Positions 1 to 5,362 of a stretch of DNA of 9,158 bases are shown piece by piece. Origin of the DNA: Desulfovibrionales bacterium GWA2_65_9 (GTDB lineage: Bacteria > Desulfobacterota > Desulfovibrionia > Desulfovibrionales > Desulfovibrionaceae); contig MGTN01000173.1 of the NCBI GenBank assembly GCA_001799475.1, positions 3,117-12,274 on the forward strand. Reading direction: 5' to 3'. The notes under the pieces are model-generated. The model saw only the letters and a program-made list of their open reading frames with translations, had not been told where the DNA came from and did not search any database. The stretch's first letter is position 1. Each line of letters starts with the position of its first letter. A program made the translations under genes and the position numbers.

Positions 1-1085
1 CCCTGAACGGAGTGCTGGGCATGCTCCAGCTGCTCAAGGGCACGCCCATGGACGTGGAGCAGGGCAGCTATGTGGACAAGGCCCACGATGCGGCCCGGCG
101 GCTCCTGGCGCTTCTGAGCGACATCCTGGACTTCTCCAAGATCGAGGCGGGCAAGCTGACCCTGCGCAGCGTGCCCTTTGCCTTGAAGGATGTCTTTGAG
201 ATGGTCGCAACCGTGCTTGGCGGCACAGCCATGAAGAAGGGGGTTTCCCTTCGCCTGAACATGGACAAGAGCGTGCCTGACCGGCTCGTGGGCGACGACG
301 CGCGCATCCGGCAGATCCTCTTTAACCTCGTGGGCAATGCCGTGAAGTTTACCGCCGCAGGCTCGGTGCGGGTGCAAGCCTGGGCGCGCACCGGGCGCGG
401 CGCGGACGGCCTCTGGCTCTACCTGGGAGTGTCGGACACCGGCATTGGCATCCGCGAAGACAAGCTGACCAGCATCTTTGACCGTTTCATCCAGTCGGAT
501 GCCTCCTACTCCAAGAATTTCGAAGGGGCCGGGCTCGGCCTGGCCATCGTGCGGCGCATCCTGGACCTCATGGGCGGCGACATCTGCGTGGAAAGCGAGC
601 CCGGCCAGGGCACCACCATGATCGTGGTCCTGCCGCTCAAGCCCGCTGCCGGGGCCGTCGCGCATTCGTTCCACAACATCGATGACTCCCCGGCGCCGGG
701 CGCCACGCCCCTGCGCATCCTCCTGGCCGAGGACGAGACCATCAGCCAGTTTGCCATGCGCGTGATGCTCCAGCGCATGGGCCACAGCGTGCTGGCCGTG
801 GCCAACGGCCGCGCTGCCGTGCAGGAGTTCAAAAGCGGCGTCTTTGACGCCATCCTCATGGACATCCAGATGCCGGAAATGGACGGGGTGGAGGCCACCA
901 AGGCCATCCGCTCGGATGCGAGCCTGGGCGACCGCGCAACAATTCCCATCATCGCGCTCACGGCCTATGCCCTGGAAGGCGACCGCGAAAAGTTTCTGGC
1001 CGCAGGCATGGACGACTACGTGACCAAGCCGGTGTCCCTGGGCGAATTGCAGCGCGCCCTGGGCAAGGTGCGCCGCAGGGCGTAA
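1..1085 (+). CDS. Hybrid sensor histidine kinase/response regulator, 5' truncated by window edge
   Basis: Signal-transducing kinase that would autophosphorylate on histidine and pass the phosphate to its own receiver domain. The frame is open to the left edge; the first residues read LNGVLGM, which normally follow the H-E-x-R-T-P of the HisKA H-box, so the phospho-accepting His and the whole sensor region lie just outside the window. Visible in order: the rest of HisKA (DILDFSKIEAGK), then HATPase_c with an N-box (RQILFNLVGNAVKFT), a G1 box DTGIGI at 435-452 and a G2 box GAGLGLA at 525-545. A linker leads to a receiver domain from about 710, with the acidic pair in LLAEDE, the phospho-acceptor Asp at 861-863 in LMDIQMPEMDG, a Thr in ALTAY and the Lys in VTKP near the end. 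The stop is TAA. No HPt domain follows. The signal sensed cannot be told from what is visible. Domain calls are firm; the N-terminus is unknown. Confidence 0.95.
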   Translation, partial: LNGVLGMLQLLKGTPMDVEQGSYVDKAHDAARRLLALLSDILDFSKIEAGKLTLRSVPFALKDVFEMVATVLGGTAMKKGVSLRLNMDKSVPDRLVGDDARIRQILFNLVGNAVKFTAAGSVRVQAWARTGRGADGLWLYLGVSDTGIGIREDKLTSIFDRFIQSDASYSKNFEGAGLGLAIVRRILDLMGGDICVESEPGQGTTMIVVLPLKPAAGAVAHSFHNIDDSPAPGATPLRILLAEDETISQFAMRVMLQRMGHSVLAVANGRAAVQEFKSGVFDAILMDIQMPEMDGVEATKAIRSDASLGDRATIPIIALTAYALEGDREKFLAAGMDDYVTKPVSLGELQRALGKVRRRA

Positions 1086-1120
1086 CGCCCGGCCAGGAAA
1101 ACACTTGGCCTGGCCGGGCG
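1086..1120 (+). terminator. GC-rich hairpin after the histidine kinase, probable terminator
   Basis: A perfect 12-base inverted repeat (CGCCCGGCCAGG at 1086-1097 with its complement at 1109-1120) encloses an 11-base loop and starts directly after the kinase stop codon. Position and strength suggest transcription termination and separate the kinase from queF. There is no T-run after the stem (the next bases are ATTGCGC), so it is not a textbook intrinsic terminator and may instead protect the 3' end of the mRNA. Confidence 0.55.
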
Positions 1121-1180
1121 ATTGCGCTAAGCGGCTTCTCGCGCCGCACGCTGCACCGCGTTGGTCGCGCCCAAACATTC

Positions 1181-1186
1181 AAGGAG
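1181..1186 (+). promoter_or_regulatory. Ribosome binding site of queF
   Basis: AAGGAG lies six bases before the ATG at 1193 and fixes the queF start. In the 72 bases between the upstream hairpin and the ATG I find no convincing -35/-10 pair, so the queF promoter is not located. Confidence 0.75.
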
Positions 1187-1192
1187 CACGCC

Positions 1193-1636
1193 ATGACCAC
1201 CGATGACACCACCGGACTGAAGCACCTGGGTTCCGGCAAGACCAGCTACGCCTTCGAGGAACCCACCGCCGCCATCCTGGAGGCCTTCCCCAACAAGTAC
1301 CCGAACCGCGACTACCAGATCTGCTTCGAACACCCGGAGTTCACCAGCCTGTGCCCCAAGACCGGCCAGCCGGACTTCGCCACCATCGAGATCACTTACG
1401 TCCCCGACCTGCTCTGCATCGAAACCAAATCCCTCAAGCTCTACTTCACGGCCTACCGCAACCACGGCTCGTTCATGGAGACCATCACCAACAAGATCCT
1501 GGACGACCTGGTGAGCGTGTGCCAGCCCAGGCAGATGCAGGTGGTGGCCCTGTTCAACCCGCGCGGCGGCACCAGCCTCACCGTGACCGCCGAATACGTG
1601 AAGGACGACGCCGCACCCATGGGCACCCGGTTCTAA
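1193..1636 (+). CDS. queF: NADPH-dependent 7-cyano-7-deazaguanine reductase (preQ0 reductase, QueF)
   Basis: Cytoplasmic enzyme of queuosine biosynthesis that reduces the nitrile of preQ0 to the aminomethyl group of preQ1 with two NADPH. The 147-residue protein has the length of the short single-domain QueF class (Bacillus YkvM type), not the longer E. coli type. The signature FTSLCPKTGQPDFA contains the nucleophilic Cys54, which forms the thioimide with preQ0, and the acid Asp61. The QueF motif ETKSLKLY follows at residues 77-84, and NHGSFMET at 90-97 carries the conserved Glu96 expected to bind substrate. In most family members known to me the residue before this Glu is His; here it is Met95. 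The gene is convergent with queC, so the enzymes making and using preQ0 are neighbours but on separate transcripts. Start ATG is supported by AAGGAG. Confidence 0.96.
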   Translation: MTTDDTTGLKHLGSGKTSYAFEEPTAAILEAFPNKYPNRDYQICFEHPEFTSLCPKTGQPDFATIEITYVPDLLCIETKSLKLYFTAYRNHGSFMETITNKILDDLVSVCQPRQMQVVALFNPRGGTSLTVTAEYVKDDAAPMGTRF

Positions 1637-1646
1637 GAGCAAGACA

Positions 1647-1692
1647 ATAGCCTCCGGCGGCCAAAGGGCCTGAGGCCCTCTGGACTCCCCAT
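1647..1692 (+). repeat. Intergenic repeat copy A (short form)
   Basis: This 46-base stretch begins ATAGCCTCCGGCGGCCAA eleven bases after the queF stop. It matches 6574-6645 at 44 of 46 positions once a 26-base module present only in that copy is removed. It contains the near-palindrome CCAAAGGGCC-TGA-GGCCCTCTGG with one mismatched pair. It is oriented away from the queF 3' end, so in the mRNA it would form a short 3' stem-loop. Confidence 0.8.
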
Positions 1693-1749
1693 AGGGCCTG
1701 GGCCAAGGTGGCCTGGGCAGACGTCTCGGCTTGGCCTGGCCCTGGCAAT

Positions 1750-1789
1750 GCGCTCGGGTTTTCGAGGGGAGACCCTCGAAAACCAGCGC
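1750..1789. repeat. Long hairpin with GAGA tetraloop and 2-base bulge
   Basis: A 12-base perfect stem (GGTTTTCGAGGG at 1757-1768, complement at 1773-1784) closes on GAGA, a GNRA-type tetraloop. It continues outward, after a CG bulge at 1755-1756, into a 5-base stem GCGCT/AGCGC. A short T-run (1801-1805) follows 11 bases later on the + strand. It could act as a queF terminator read from the left or as part of a structured RNA; the sequence does not decide. Confidence 0.65.
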
Positions 1790-1911
1790 GCGGTTGGCCC
1801 TTTTTAAGAGGGGGATTCTGTTCTGTTCAGAGTAATTGGCTGGTTCTTGGAACATTGACGAACGGGTCAAGAGCAAAGACACCCTCTCGTGACTTCTACT
1901 GACCCACACAA

Positions 1912-2018
1912 GCCGAAAGGGCTGTTTCAGGTTCCTCCTGAAACAGCCCTTTCGGCGCACTGGGGGGGTCTGGGGGGCCATTATGAACCCCGAAGGGGCC
2001 CCACTAGCCGCCGGAGGC
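1912..2018 (-). repeat. Intergenic repeat copy C, overlapping the queC 3' end
   Basis: Read on the minus strand, the element begins with GCCTCCGGCGGC (2018 to 2007), the same core as copies A and B. It passes a G/C hairpin (GGGGCCCCTTCGGGG) and C-runs and ends in a 20-base perfect inverted repeat at 1912-1931 and 1937-1956 with a 5-base loop. The palindrome arm GCCGAAAGGGCTGTTTCAGG closely resembles that of copy B (6649-6668). Module order from the gene end is the same as in B. The core lies inside queC and encodes its last four residues. Confidence 0.8.
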
Positions 2019-2723
2019 GCTCCTCTCCCTGTATCCGGCGTAGCCTGCCGCGCGCAGTTCGCAGGCCGGGCATGCGCCGCAGCCGTAGCCCCAGGCGTGG
2101 CGGGTTCCGCGGCTCCCCTGGTAGCAGGTGTGGGTGTGCTCCAGGATGAGCTCCACCAGGGCTTGGCCGCCGAGGTCATGGGCCAGGCCCCAGGTCTGGG
2201 CCTTGGTCAGCCACATCAGCGGGGTGTCGATGACCAGGCGCGCCTGCATGCCCAGGTTCACGGCCACTTGCAGGGCTTTCATGGTGTCGTCGCGGCAGTC
2301 CGGGTAGCCGGAGAAATCCGTCTCGCATACGCCGGTGACGATATGCTTGATGCCCCGGCGGTAGGCCTGGGCAGCGGCCAGGGTCAGGAAGATGAGGTTG
2401 CGGCCCGGCACAAAGGTGCTCGGCAGGCCTGAGGCGGTCATGGTGATTTCCACGTCGTGGGTCAGCGCGGTCTCGCCCAGCTGCTGGAAGGCGTCCAGGG
2501 TCAGCAGCGTGTCCGGGCCGAGCTTTGTGCCCCAAGGGGGCGAAAGAGCGCGCAGGCGGGCCAGAACCTCGGTGCGGCAGGCCAGCTCCACGGCGTGGCG
2601 CTGGCCGTAGTCAAAGCCCATGGTCTCCACCCGGCCGAAGCGCGAGAGGGCCCAGGCCAGGCAGGTGGCGGAGTCCTGCCCGCCGGAAAAGACAACCAGG
2701 GCGCTGTCGGTCGTGTGTTCCAT
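2004..2723 (-). CDS. queC: 7-cyano-7-deazaguanine synthase (QueC)
   Basis: ATP-dependent enzyme turning 7-carboxy-7-deazaguanine (CDG) into preQ0 with ammonia. The N-terminus has the PP-loop SGGQDS at residues 13-18, followed by FDYGQRH, the VPGRNLIFL segment and ETDFSGYPDCR, all typical of QueC. The C-terminal zinc site is CYQG...CGACPAC; the first and second Cys are 14 residues apart, against about 8 in the E. coli and Bacillus proteins as I recall them, because of extra residues around GTRHAW. I start at ATG 2723: AGGAG (complement of 2733-2737) lies nine bases upstream. A GTG nine bases further up would touch that site with no spacing. The protein is 239 residues, a usual length. The last residues ASGG and the stop abut the intergenic repeat core. 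The gene follows queE by 18 bases and is surely cotranscribed with it. Confidence 0.96.
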   Translation of the reverse strand: MEHTTDSALVVFSGGQDSATCLAWALSRFGRVETMGFDYGQRHAVELACRTEVLARLRALSPPWGTKLGPDTLLTLDAFQQLGETALTHDVEITMTASGLPSTFVPGRNLIFLTLAAAQAYRRGIKHIVTGVCETDFSGYPDCRDDTMKALQVAVNLGMQARLVIDTPLMWLTKAQTWGLAHDLGGQALVELILEHTHTCYQGSRGTRHAWGYGCGACPACELRAAGYAGYRERSASGG

Positions 2724-2741
2724 GGTTTCCACTCCTGAAAA

Positions 2742-3380
2742 TCAGACGCCGCGCGCGTCCGGCGGCCAGATGTGCTTGTGCTGCTGCAGGTTCAGGCGCA
2801 CGCGGAGCCTGTCGGCCAGGATCCAGGCAGCCAGTTCGGCCGGGGCCAGCGCCCCGAACAGCGACGAGACATTGACCGTGTTGCGTGCGGTGTCGATGCG
2901 CGGCAGCAGGGAGAGCATGTGCGCGTAGTCCTCGCGGTGGCCCACCACGAATTTGACCTCGTCGCGTGCGCGCAGCCGCGAGAGGTTGTGCAGGTCCATG
3001 CGATGGGCCTCGCCGCTGCTTGGTCCTTTCATGTCCACGATGGCGATGGCCTCAGGCGGCAGCACGCTGATGTCCAGGCTGCCGTTGGTCTCGACAAGCA
3101 CCGTGAGCCCAAGCCCGGCCAGGCGCACCGCCAGCTGCGGGGTTTCAGGCTGAAGCAGCGGCTCACCCCCGGTGATCTCCACGAGTTGGCAACCGGAGGC
3201 ACGCACTTCATCCACGATGCTGTCCACGCTGCGGGCCGTGCCGTCCTCGTAGGCATAGCTGCTGTCGCACCAGCAGCAGCGCAGGTTGCAGCCCGTCAGG
3301 CGCACAAAGACGCAGGGCCAGCCGGCAAAGCTCGACTCGCCCTGGATGCTCTTGAAGATCTCGCAGACCAGCAGGCTCAA
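2742..3380 (-). CDS. queE: 7-carboxy-7-deazaguanine synthase, radical SAM (QueE)
   Basis: Radical SAM enzyme that contracts the ring of 6-carboxy-tetrahydropterin (CPH4) to CDG, the step between QueD and QueC. The N-terminal EIFKSIQGES motif is typical of QueE. The [4Fe-4S] ligands are Cys31, Cys35 and Cys38 in the classical CX3CX2C spacing (CNLRCCWC), followed by the SAM-contacting TGGEP at residues 70-74 and VETNGS further on. The C-terminal part ends LNLQQHKHIWPP, similar to the usual LQPxHK ending. Length is 212 residues, normal. The best start is TTG at 3380: it overlaps the queD stop as TTGA, has GGGAAG a few bases upstream, and no ATG lies before the conserved EIF motif. The overlap suggests translational coupling to queD. 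Confidence 0.95.
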   Translation of the reverse strand: MSLLVCEIFKSIQGESSFAGWPCVFVRLTGCNLRCCWCDSSYAYEDGTARSVDSIVDEVRASGCQLVEITGGEPLLQPETPQLAVRLAGLGLTVLVETNGSLDISVLPPEAIAIVDMKGPSSGEAHRMDLHNLSRLRARDEVKFVVGHREDYAHMLSLLPRIDTARNTVNVSSLFGALAPAELAAWILADRLRVRLNLQQHKHIWPPDARGV

Positions 3381-3772
3381 GGCGCTTCCCAGTAGGTGAC
3401 GCCCGCGCCCGGAGTCTCGGCCACGTGCACCCGCGAGATGCGCGCCGCGCCGGTGTTTAGCCCGGCGGCCAGCAGGTGCGACAGCTCCTGGTACAGGTGC
3501 CGGGCGATGTTCTCCGCCGTGGGGTTCTGCTCGGCAAAGGGCGCGAGGTCGTTCAGGAAGACGTGGTCCAGGCTGCTGATGGCTTCCTTGACCAGGGCCT
3601 TGATGTCGCGAAAATCCAGGCCCATGCCCAGGCCGTCGAGCTCGGTGCAGAGGACGAACACCGTGACGCCCCAGTTGTGGCCGTGGGTGTTCTTGCAGTT
3701 GCCGGGGTAGCCGTCGAGCCGGTGCGCGGCGCAGAATTCAGCGCTCACGGAGAGTTCGTAGTTGCGTGTCAT
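3377..3772 (-). CDS. queD: 6-carboxy-5,6,7,8-tetrahydropterin synthase (QueD)
   Basis: Zinc enzyme of the 6-pyruvoyl-tetrahydropterin synthase family that converts 7,8-dihydroneopterin triphosphate into CPH4, the first committed step to queuosine. Zinc ligands His17, His30 and His32 are visible in SAEFCAAH and NTHGH. Cys26 in CKNTHGH is the catalytic Cys in the C-x3-HGH arrangement that marks QueD. LDHVFLND (68-75) holds the conserved Asp-His pair, PTAENIA follows, and the Glu in HVAETPG is the usual substrate-binding residue. Length is 131 residues, close to E. coli QueD. The ATG at 3772 has no visible Shine-Dalgarno sequence. The gene is first in the queD-queE-queC run, overlaps queE by four bases and lies 50 bases after the dioxygenase gene. 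Confidence 0.96.
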   Translation of the reverse strand: MTRNYELSVSAEFCAAHRLDGYPGNCKNTHGHNWGVTVFVLCTELDGLGMGLDFRDIKALVKEAISSLDHVFLNDLAPFAEQNPTAENIARHLYQELSHLLAAGLNTGAARISRVHVAETPGAGVTYWEAP

Positions 3773-3778
3773 GGGCCG

Positions 3779-3807
3779 GATGTAAGGCTTCGTTGCGGGT
3801 GCGTCAA
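3779..3807 (-). promoter_or_regulatory. Possible queD promoter giving a leaderless mRNA
   Basis: On the minus strand TTGACG (3807-3802) and TACATC (3784-3779) are 17 bases apart. The first matches the sigma-70 -35 consensus at five of six bases, the second the -10 at only three. The start point would fall about at the A of the queD ATG, which agrees with the lack of a Shine-Dalgarno sequence. The weak -10 keeps confidence low; queD could simply be read through from the dioxygenase gene. Confidence 0.35.
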
Positions 3808-3822
3808 CACTGCTTGAAGCGG

Positions 3823-4620
3823 CTAGTTCCAGGCATAGGCCGCCATGGACAGCACGCCGAAGGTGTAGCCGTCGTGCAGCCGCAGGCCTGTGGCGCCAGT
3901 GCCGCCAGCGCCCAGGGCCGCGCCCAGCGTAACAAGCAGCGGCAGGTAGTGCTCCGGCGTGGGATGATTGAGCGGGCCAAAGGGCCCTTGTGCCAGGTAG
4001 TCCAGCAGGGCCGCTGTGTCGCCGGCCTCAATGCGCGCCGTGAGCCAATCGGCAAAGGCCTTGGCATAGGACACGGGGGCTTCCTCCATGCCGTGGCTGA
4101 AGGCCTCGCGCAGGTTGTGCGTGGCGTTGCCGCTGGCCATGATGAGCACGCCCTCCTCGCGCAGGGGGGCCAGGGCCTGCCCCAGTTCCAGGTGGTGCCC
4201 GGGCGGCAGGTGCGACTGGATGGAAAGCTGCACCACGGGGATGTCGGCCAGGGGGTGCATGAGGCTTAAGGGCACCCAGGCCCCGTGGTCCAGGCCACGA
4301 TGATCATCCAACGTGGCGGGGATCTGCGCGTCGATGAGGAGGTTCGCCACGCGCTCGGCCAGGGCCGGATCGCCGGGTGCGGGGTAGACCAGTTCGTAGA
4401 GTTCGTCCGGGAAGCCGTAGAAGTCGTACATGGTCTGCGGGCGCAGGGCCGAGCTCAGGCGCGGGGCGGCGGTGTCCCAGTGGGCAGACACGCAGAGGAT
4501 GGCCCTGGGGCATGGCAGGGTCTGGCCCAGGGCGCGCAGGAAGCCGCGCGTGGGTATGGGGTCAAGGACCAGGGTGGGCGCGCCGTGGGAAACGAAGAGG
4601 GTGGGCAGGGCGGTCGGCAT
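3823..4620 (-). CDS. LigB/DODA-family extradiol ring-cleavage dioxygenase (YgiD-like)
   Basis: A 265-residue protein of the class III extradiol dioxygenase family related to 4,5-DOPA dioxygenase and E. coli YgiD, which use a non-haem metal bound by His. Family motifs are clear: LFVSHGAP (His12), SAHWDT (His47), TMYDFYGFPDELY, RGLDHGAWVPL (His112), SGNATHNL (His168), HPTPEHYLPLL (His224) and a C-terminal YTFGVLSMAAYAW. His12, His47 and His224 are the likely metal ligands and His168 is probably catalytic. The true substrate in bacteria is often unknown, and nothing here points to an aromatic degradation pathway. Start ATG 4620 has GGGAG eight bases upstream; reading frame continues further up but without a supported start. 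The gene precedes queD on the same strand, so its product may be made with the Que proteins, though a role in queuosine synthesis is not established. Confidence 0.9.
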   Translation of the reverse strand: MPTALPTLFVSHGAPTLVLDPIPTRGFLRALGQTLPCPRAILCVSAHWDTAAPRLSSALRPQTMYDFYGFPDELYELVYPAPGDPALAERVANLLIDAQIPATLDDHRGLDHGAWVPLSLMHPLADIPVVQLSIQSHLPPGHHLELGQALAPLREEGVLIMASGNATHNLREAFSHGMEEAPVSYAKAFADWLTARIEAGDTAALLDYLAQGPFGPLNHPTPEHYLPLLVTLGAALGAGGTGATGLRLHDGYTFGVLSMAAYAWN

Positions 4621-4660
4621 GGGCGGACTCCCGGTGTTTGCCAGTGTTTGGATGAACAGG

Positions 4661-4693
4661 AGTATAAGATAGCACTGTTGTGCGTCCTGGCAA
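4661..4693 (-). promoter_or_regulatory. Candidate promoter of the dioxygenase gene
   Basis: On the minus strand TTGCCA (4693-4688) and TATCTT (4671-4666) are 16 bases apart, with a second -10-like hexamer TATACT just downstream (4666-4661). The transcript would start about 35-40 bases before the ATG at 4620. The 133-base region between the divergent genes must hold promoters for both directions; I found no convincing pair for the hemerythrin side, where an AT-richer stretch GCATACATAAACAAC precedes the ribosome binding site. Confidence 0.35.
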
Positions 4694-4742
4694 GGCCCCT
4701 CTGTACAGTGCCGGGCGTTTCGTGCATACATAAACAACATCG

Positions 4743-4750
4743 GGAGGTGG
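4743..4750 (+). promoter_or_regulatory. Strong ribosome binding site of the hemerythrin gene
   Basis: GGAGGTGG ends three bases before the ATG at 4754, with its GGAGG core six bases away. It is close to the full anti-Shine-Dalgarno complement and the strongest such site in the window, which suggests abundant protein. Confidence 0.7.
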
Positions 4751-4753
4751 ACC

Positions 4754-5326
4754 ATGACAGCCACAGAAGATCTGCGGGCCGAGCACGAGGGGGTCCTGCG
4801 CATGCTGGACATCCTGCGTGCCATCGTCGTGCGCATCAATGCTGGCCAAGCCGAATCGGGCCAAATCGACGCAGGCCAAGCGGTGCCCGTCACGCACCTG
4901 GAGAGCATCCTCGAATTCCTCCGGGTGTTCGTGGACAAGTGCCACCACGGGAAGGAGGAGGACATCCTGTTCCCAGCCCTGGAGCAGGGCGGCGTCACCC
5001 GCGAGGGCGGGCCCATCGGGGTCATGCTCCAGGAGCACGCCCTTGGGCGCGGGCACATCCGCGACATGGGCGCGGCCCTGGCGGGCCAAGGGGGGCTTTC
5101 GGCCTTTGTCGCCCCGGCCCTGGCCTATGCCGAGCTCTTGACCCAGCACATCGCCAAGGAGAACAACATCCTCTTCGTCATGGCCGACCGCCTGCTCGGC
5201 GCGCCTGCCCTGACGCAGATGCATGAGGCCTTTGAGCGCCTGGAGGCGGAGCGCATCGGGCCGGGCCGGCACGAGGCCTTCCATCGCCTGCTGGACGACC
5301 TGGCGGCAGAGTACCTGGCCGCATGA
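4754..5326 (+). CDS. Hemerythrin-like (HHE cation-binding domain) protein
   Basis: A predicted soluble four-helix protein with a non-haem diiron site, of the hemerythrin HHE family, 190 residues long. Candidate iron ligands appear in the expected order: His11 in RAEHEG, His64/His65 with Glu68/Glu69 in CHHGKEED, His95 in LQEHALG, and His132 with Glu136 in QHIAKEN, the last two giving the HxxxE pattern. There is no signal peptide or membrane segment, so it acts in the cytoplasm. Members bind oxygen or handle iron or nitric oxide; which applies here cannot be read from sequence. Residues 31-45 form an unusual GQ-rich loop from a triplicated 15-base unit. The flavodiiron gene follows after 36 bases on the same strand, so the two are probably an operon dealing with oxygen or nitric oxide. 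Confidence 0.9.
   Translation: MTATEDLRAEHEGVLRMLDILRAIVVRINAGQAESGQIDAGQAVPVTHLESILEFLRVFVDKCHHGKEEDILFPALEQGGVTREGGPIGVMLQEHALGRGHIRDMGAALAGQGGLSAFVAPALAYAELLTQHIAKENNILFVMADRLLGAPALTQMHEAFERLEAERIGPGRHEAFHRLLDDLAAEYLAA
4844..4888 (+). repeat. Three imperfect 15-base tandem units inside the hemerythrin gene
   Basis: GGCCAA recurs at 4844, 4859 and 4874, exactly 15 bases apart and in frame, encoding the pentads GQAES, GQIDA and GQAVP. The rest of each unit has diverged. It sits between the first and second predicted helices, where extra length is tolerated. Confidence 0.6.
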
Positions 5327-5362
5327 AGCCACGACCGCATCCACAGCACAGGAGAATGGCCC

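Larger units (their letters stand above)
1637..2003. other. Convergent queF/queC intergenic region made of inverted repeats
   Basis: This gap of about 370 bases between two converging genes holds no gene I can support. Open frames crossing it have no ribosome binding site or recognisable domain. It contains a repeat copy facing right (1647-1692), a long bulged hairpin (1750-1789), a 20-base perfect palindrome (1912-1956) and a repeat copy facing left that reaches into the end of queC. The section 1801-1911 is less GC-rich (TTTTTAAGAG, GTTCTTGGAACATTG) and shows nothing I can name. Confidence 0.7.

Noticed and set aside
1121..1192. Possible preQ1 riboswitch before queF
   Set aside because: The leader is short and GC-rich, with no A-rich tail or pseudoknot pattern of a preQ1 aptamer.
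1647..2018. CRISPR-like array or insertion sequence in the queF/queC gap
   Set aside because: The repeats are not regularly spaced, there are no equal-length spacers, and no transposase frame lies between the facing copies A and C.
1889..2149. 86-codon plus-strand frame starting in the intergenic palindrome
   Set aside because: It consists of repeat sequence and queC antisense, with an Arg/Pro/Gly-rich composition typical of spurious GC-rich frames.
1127..2179. 350-codon minus-strand frame spanning queF, the intergenic repeats and the queC end
   Set aside because: It runs antisense to queF and out of frame through queC and non-coding repeats; no ribosome binding site or domain supports it.
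2724..2732. Upstream GTG start for queC
   Set aside because: It directly abuts the AGGAG site with no spacing, whereas the ATG at 2723 has a good nine-base spacing.
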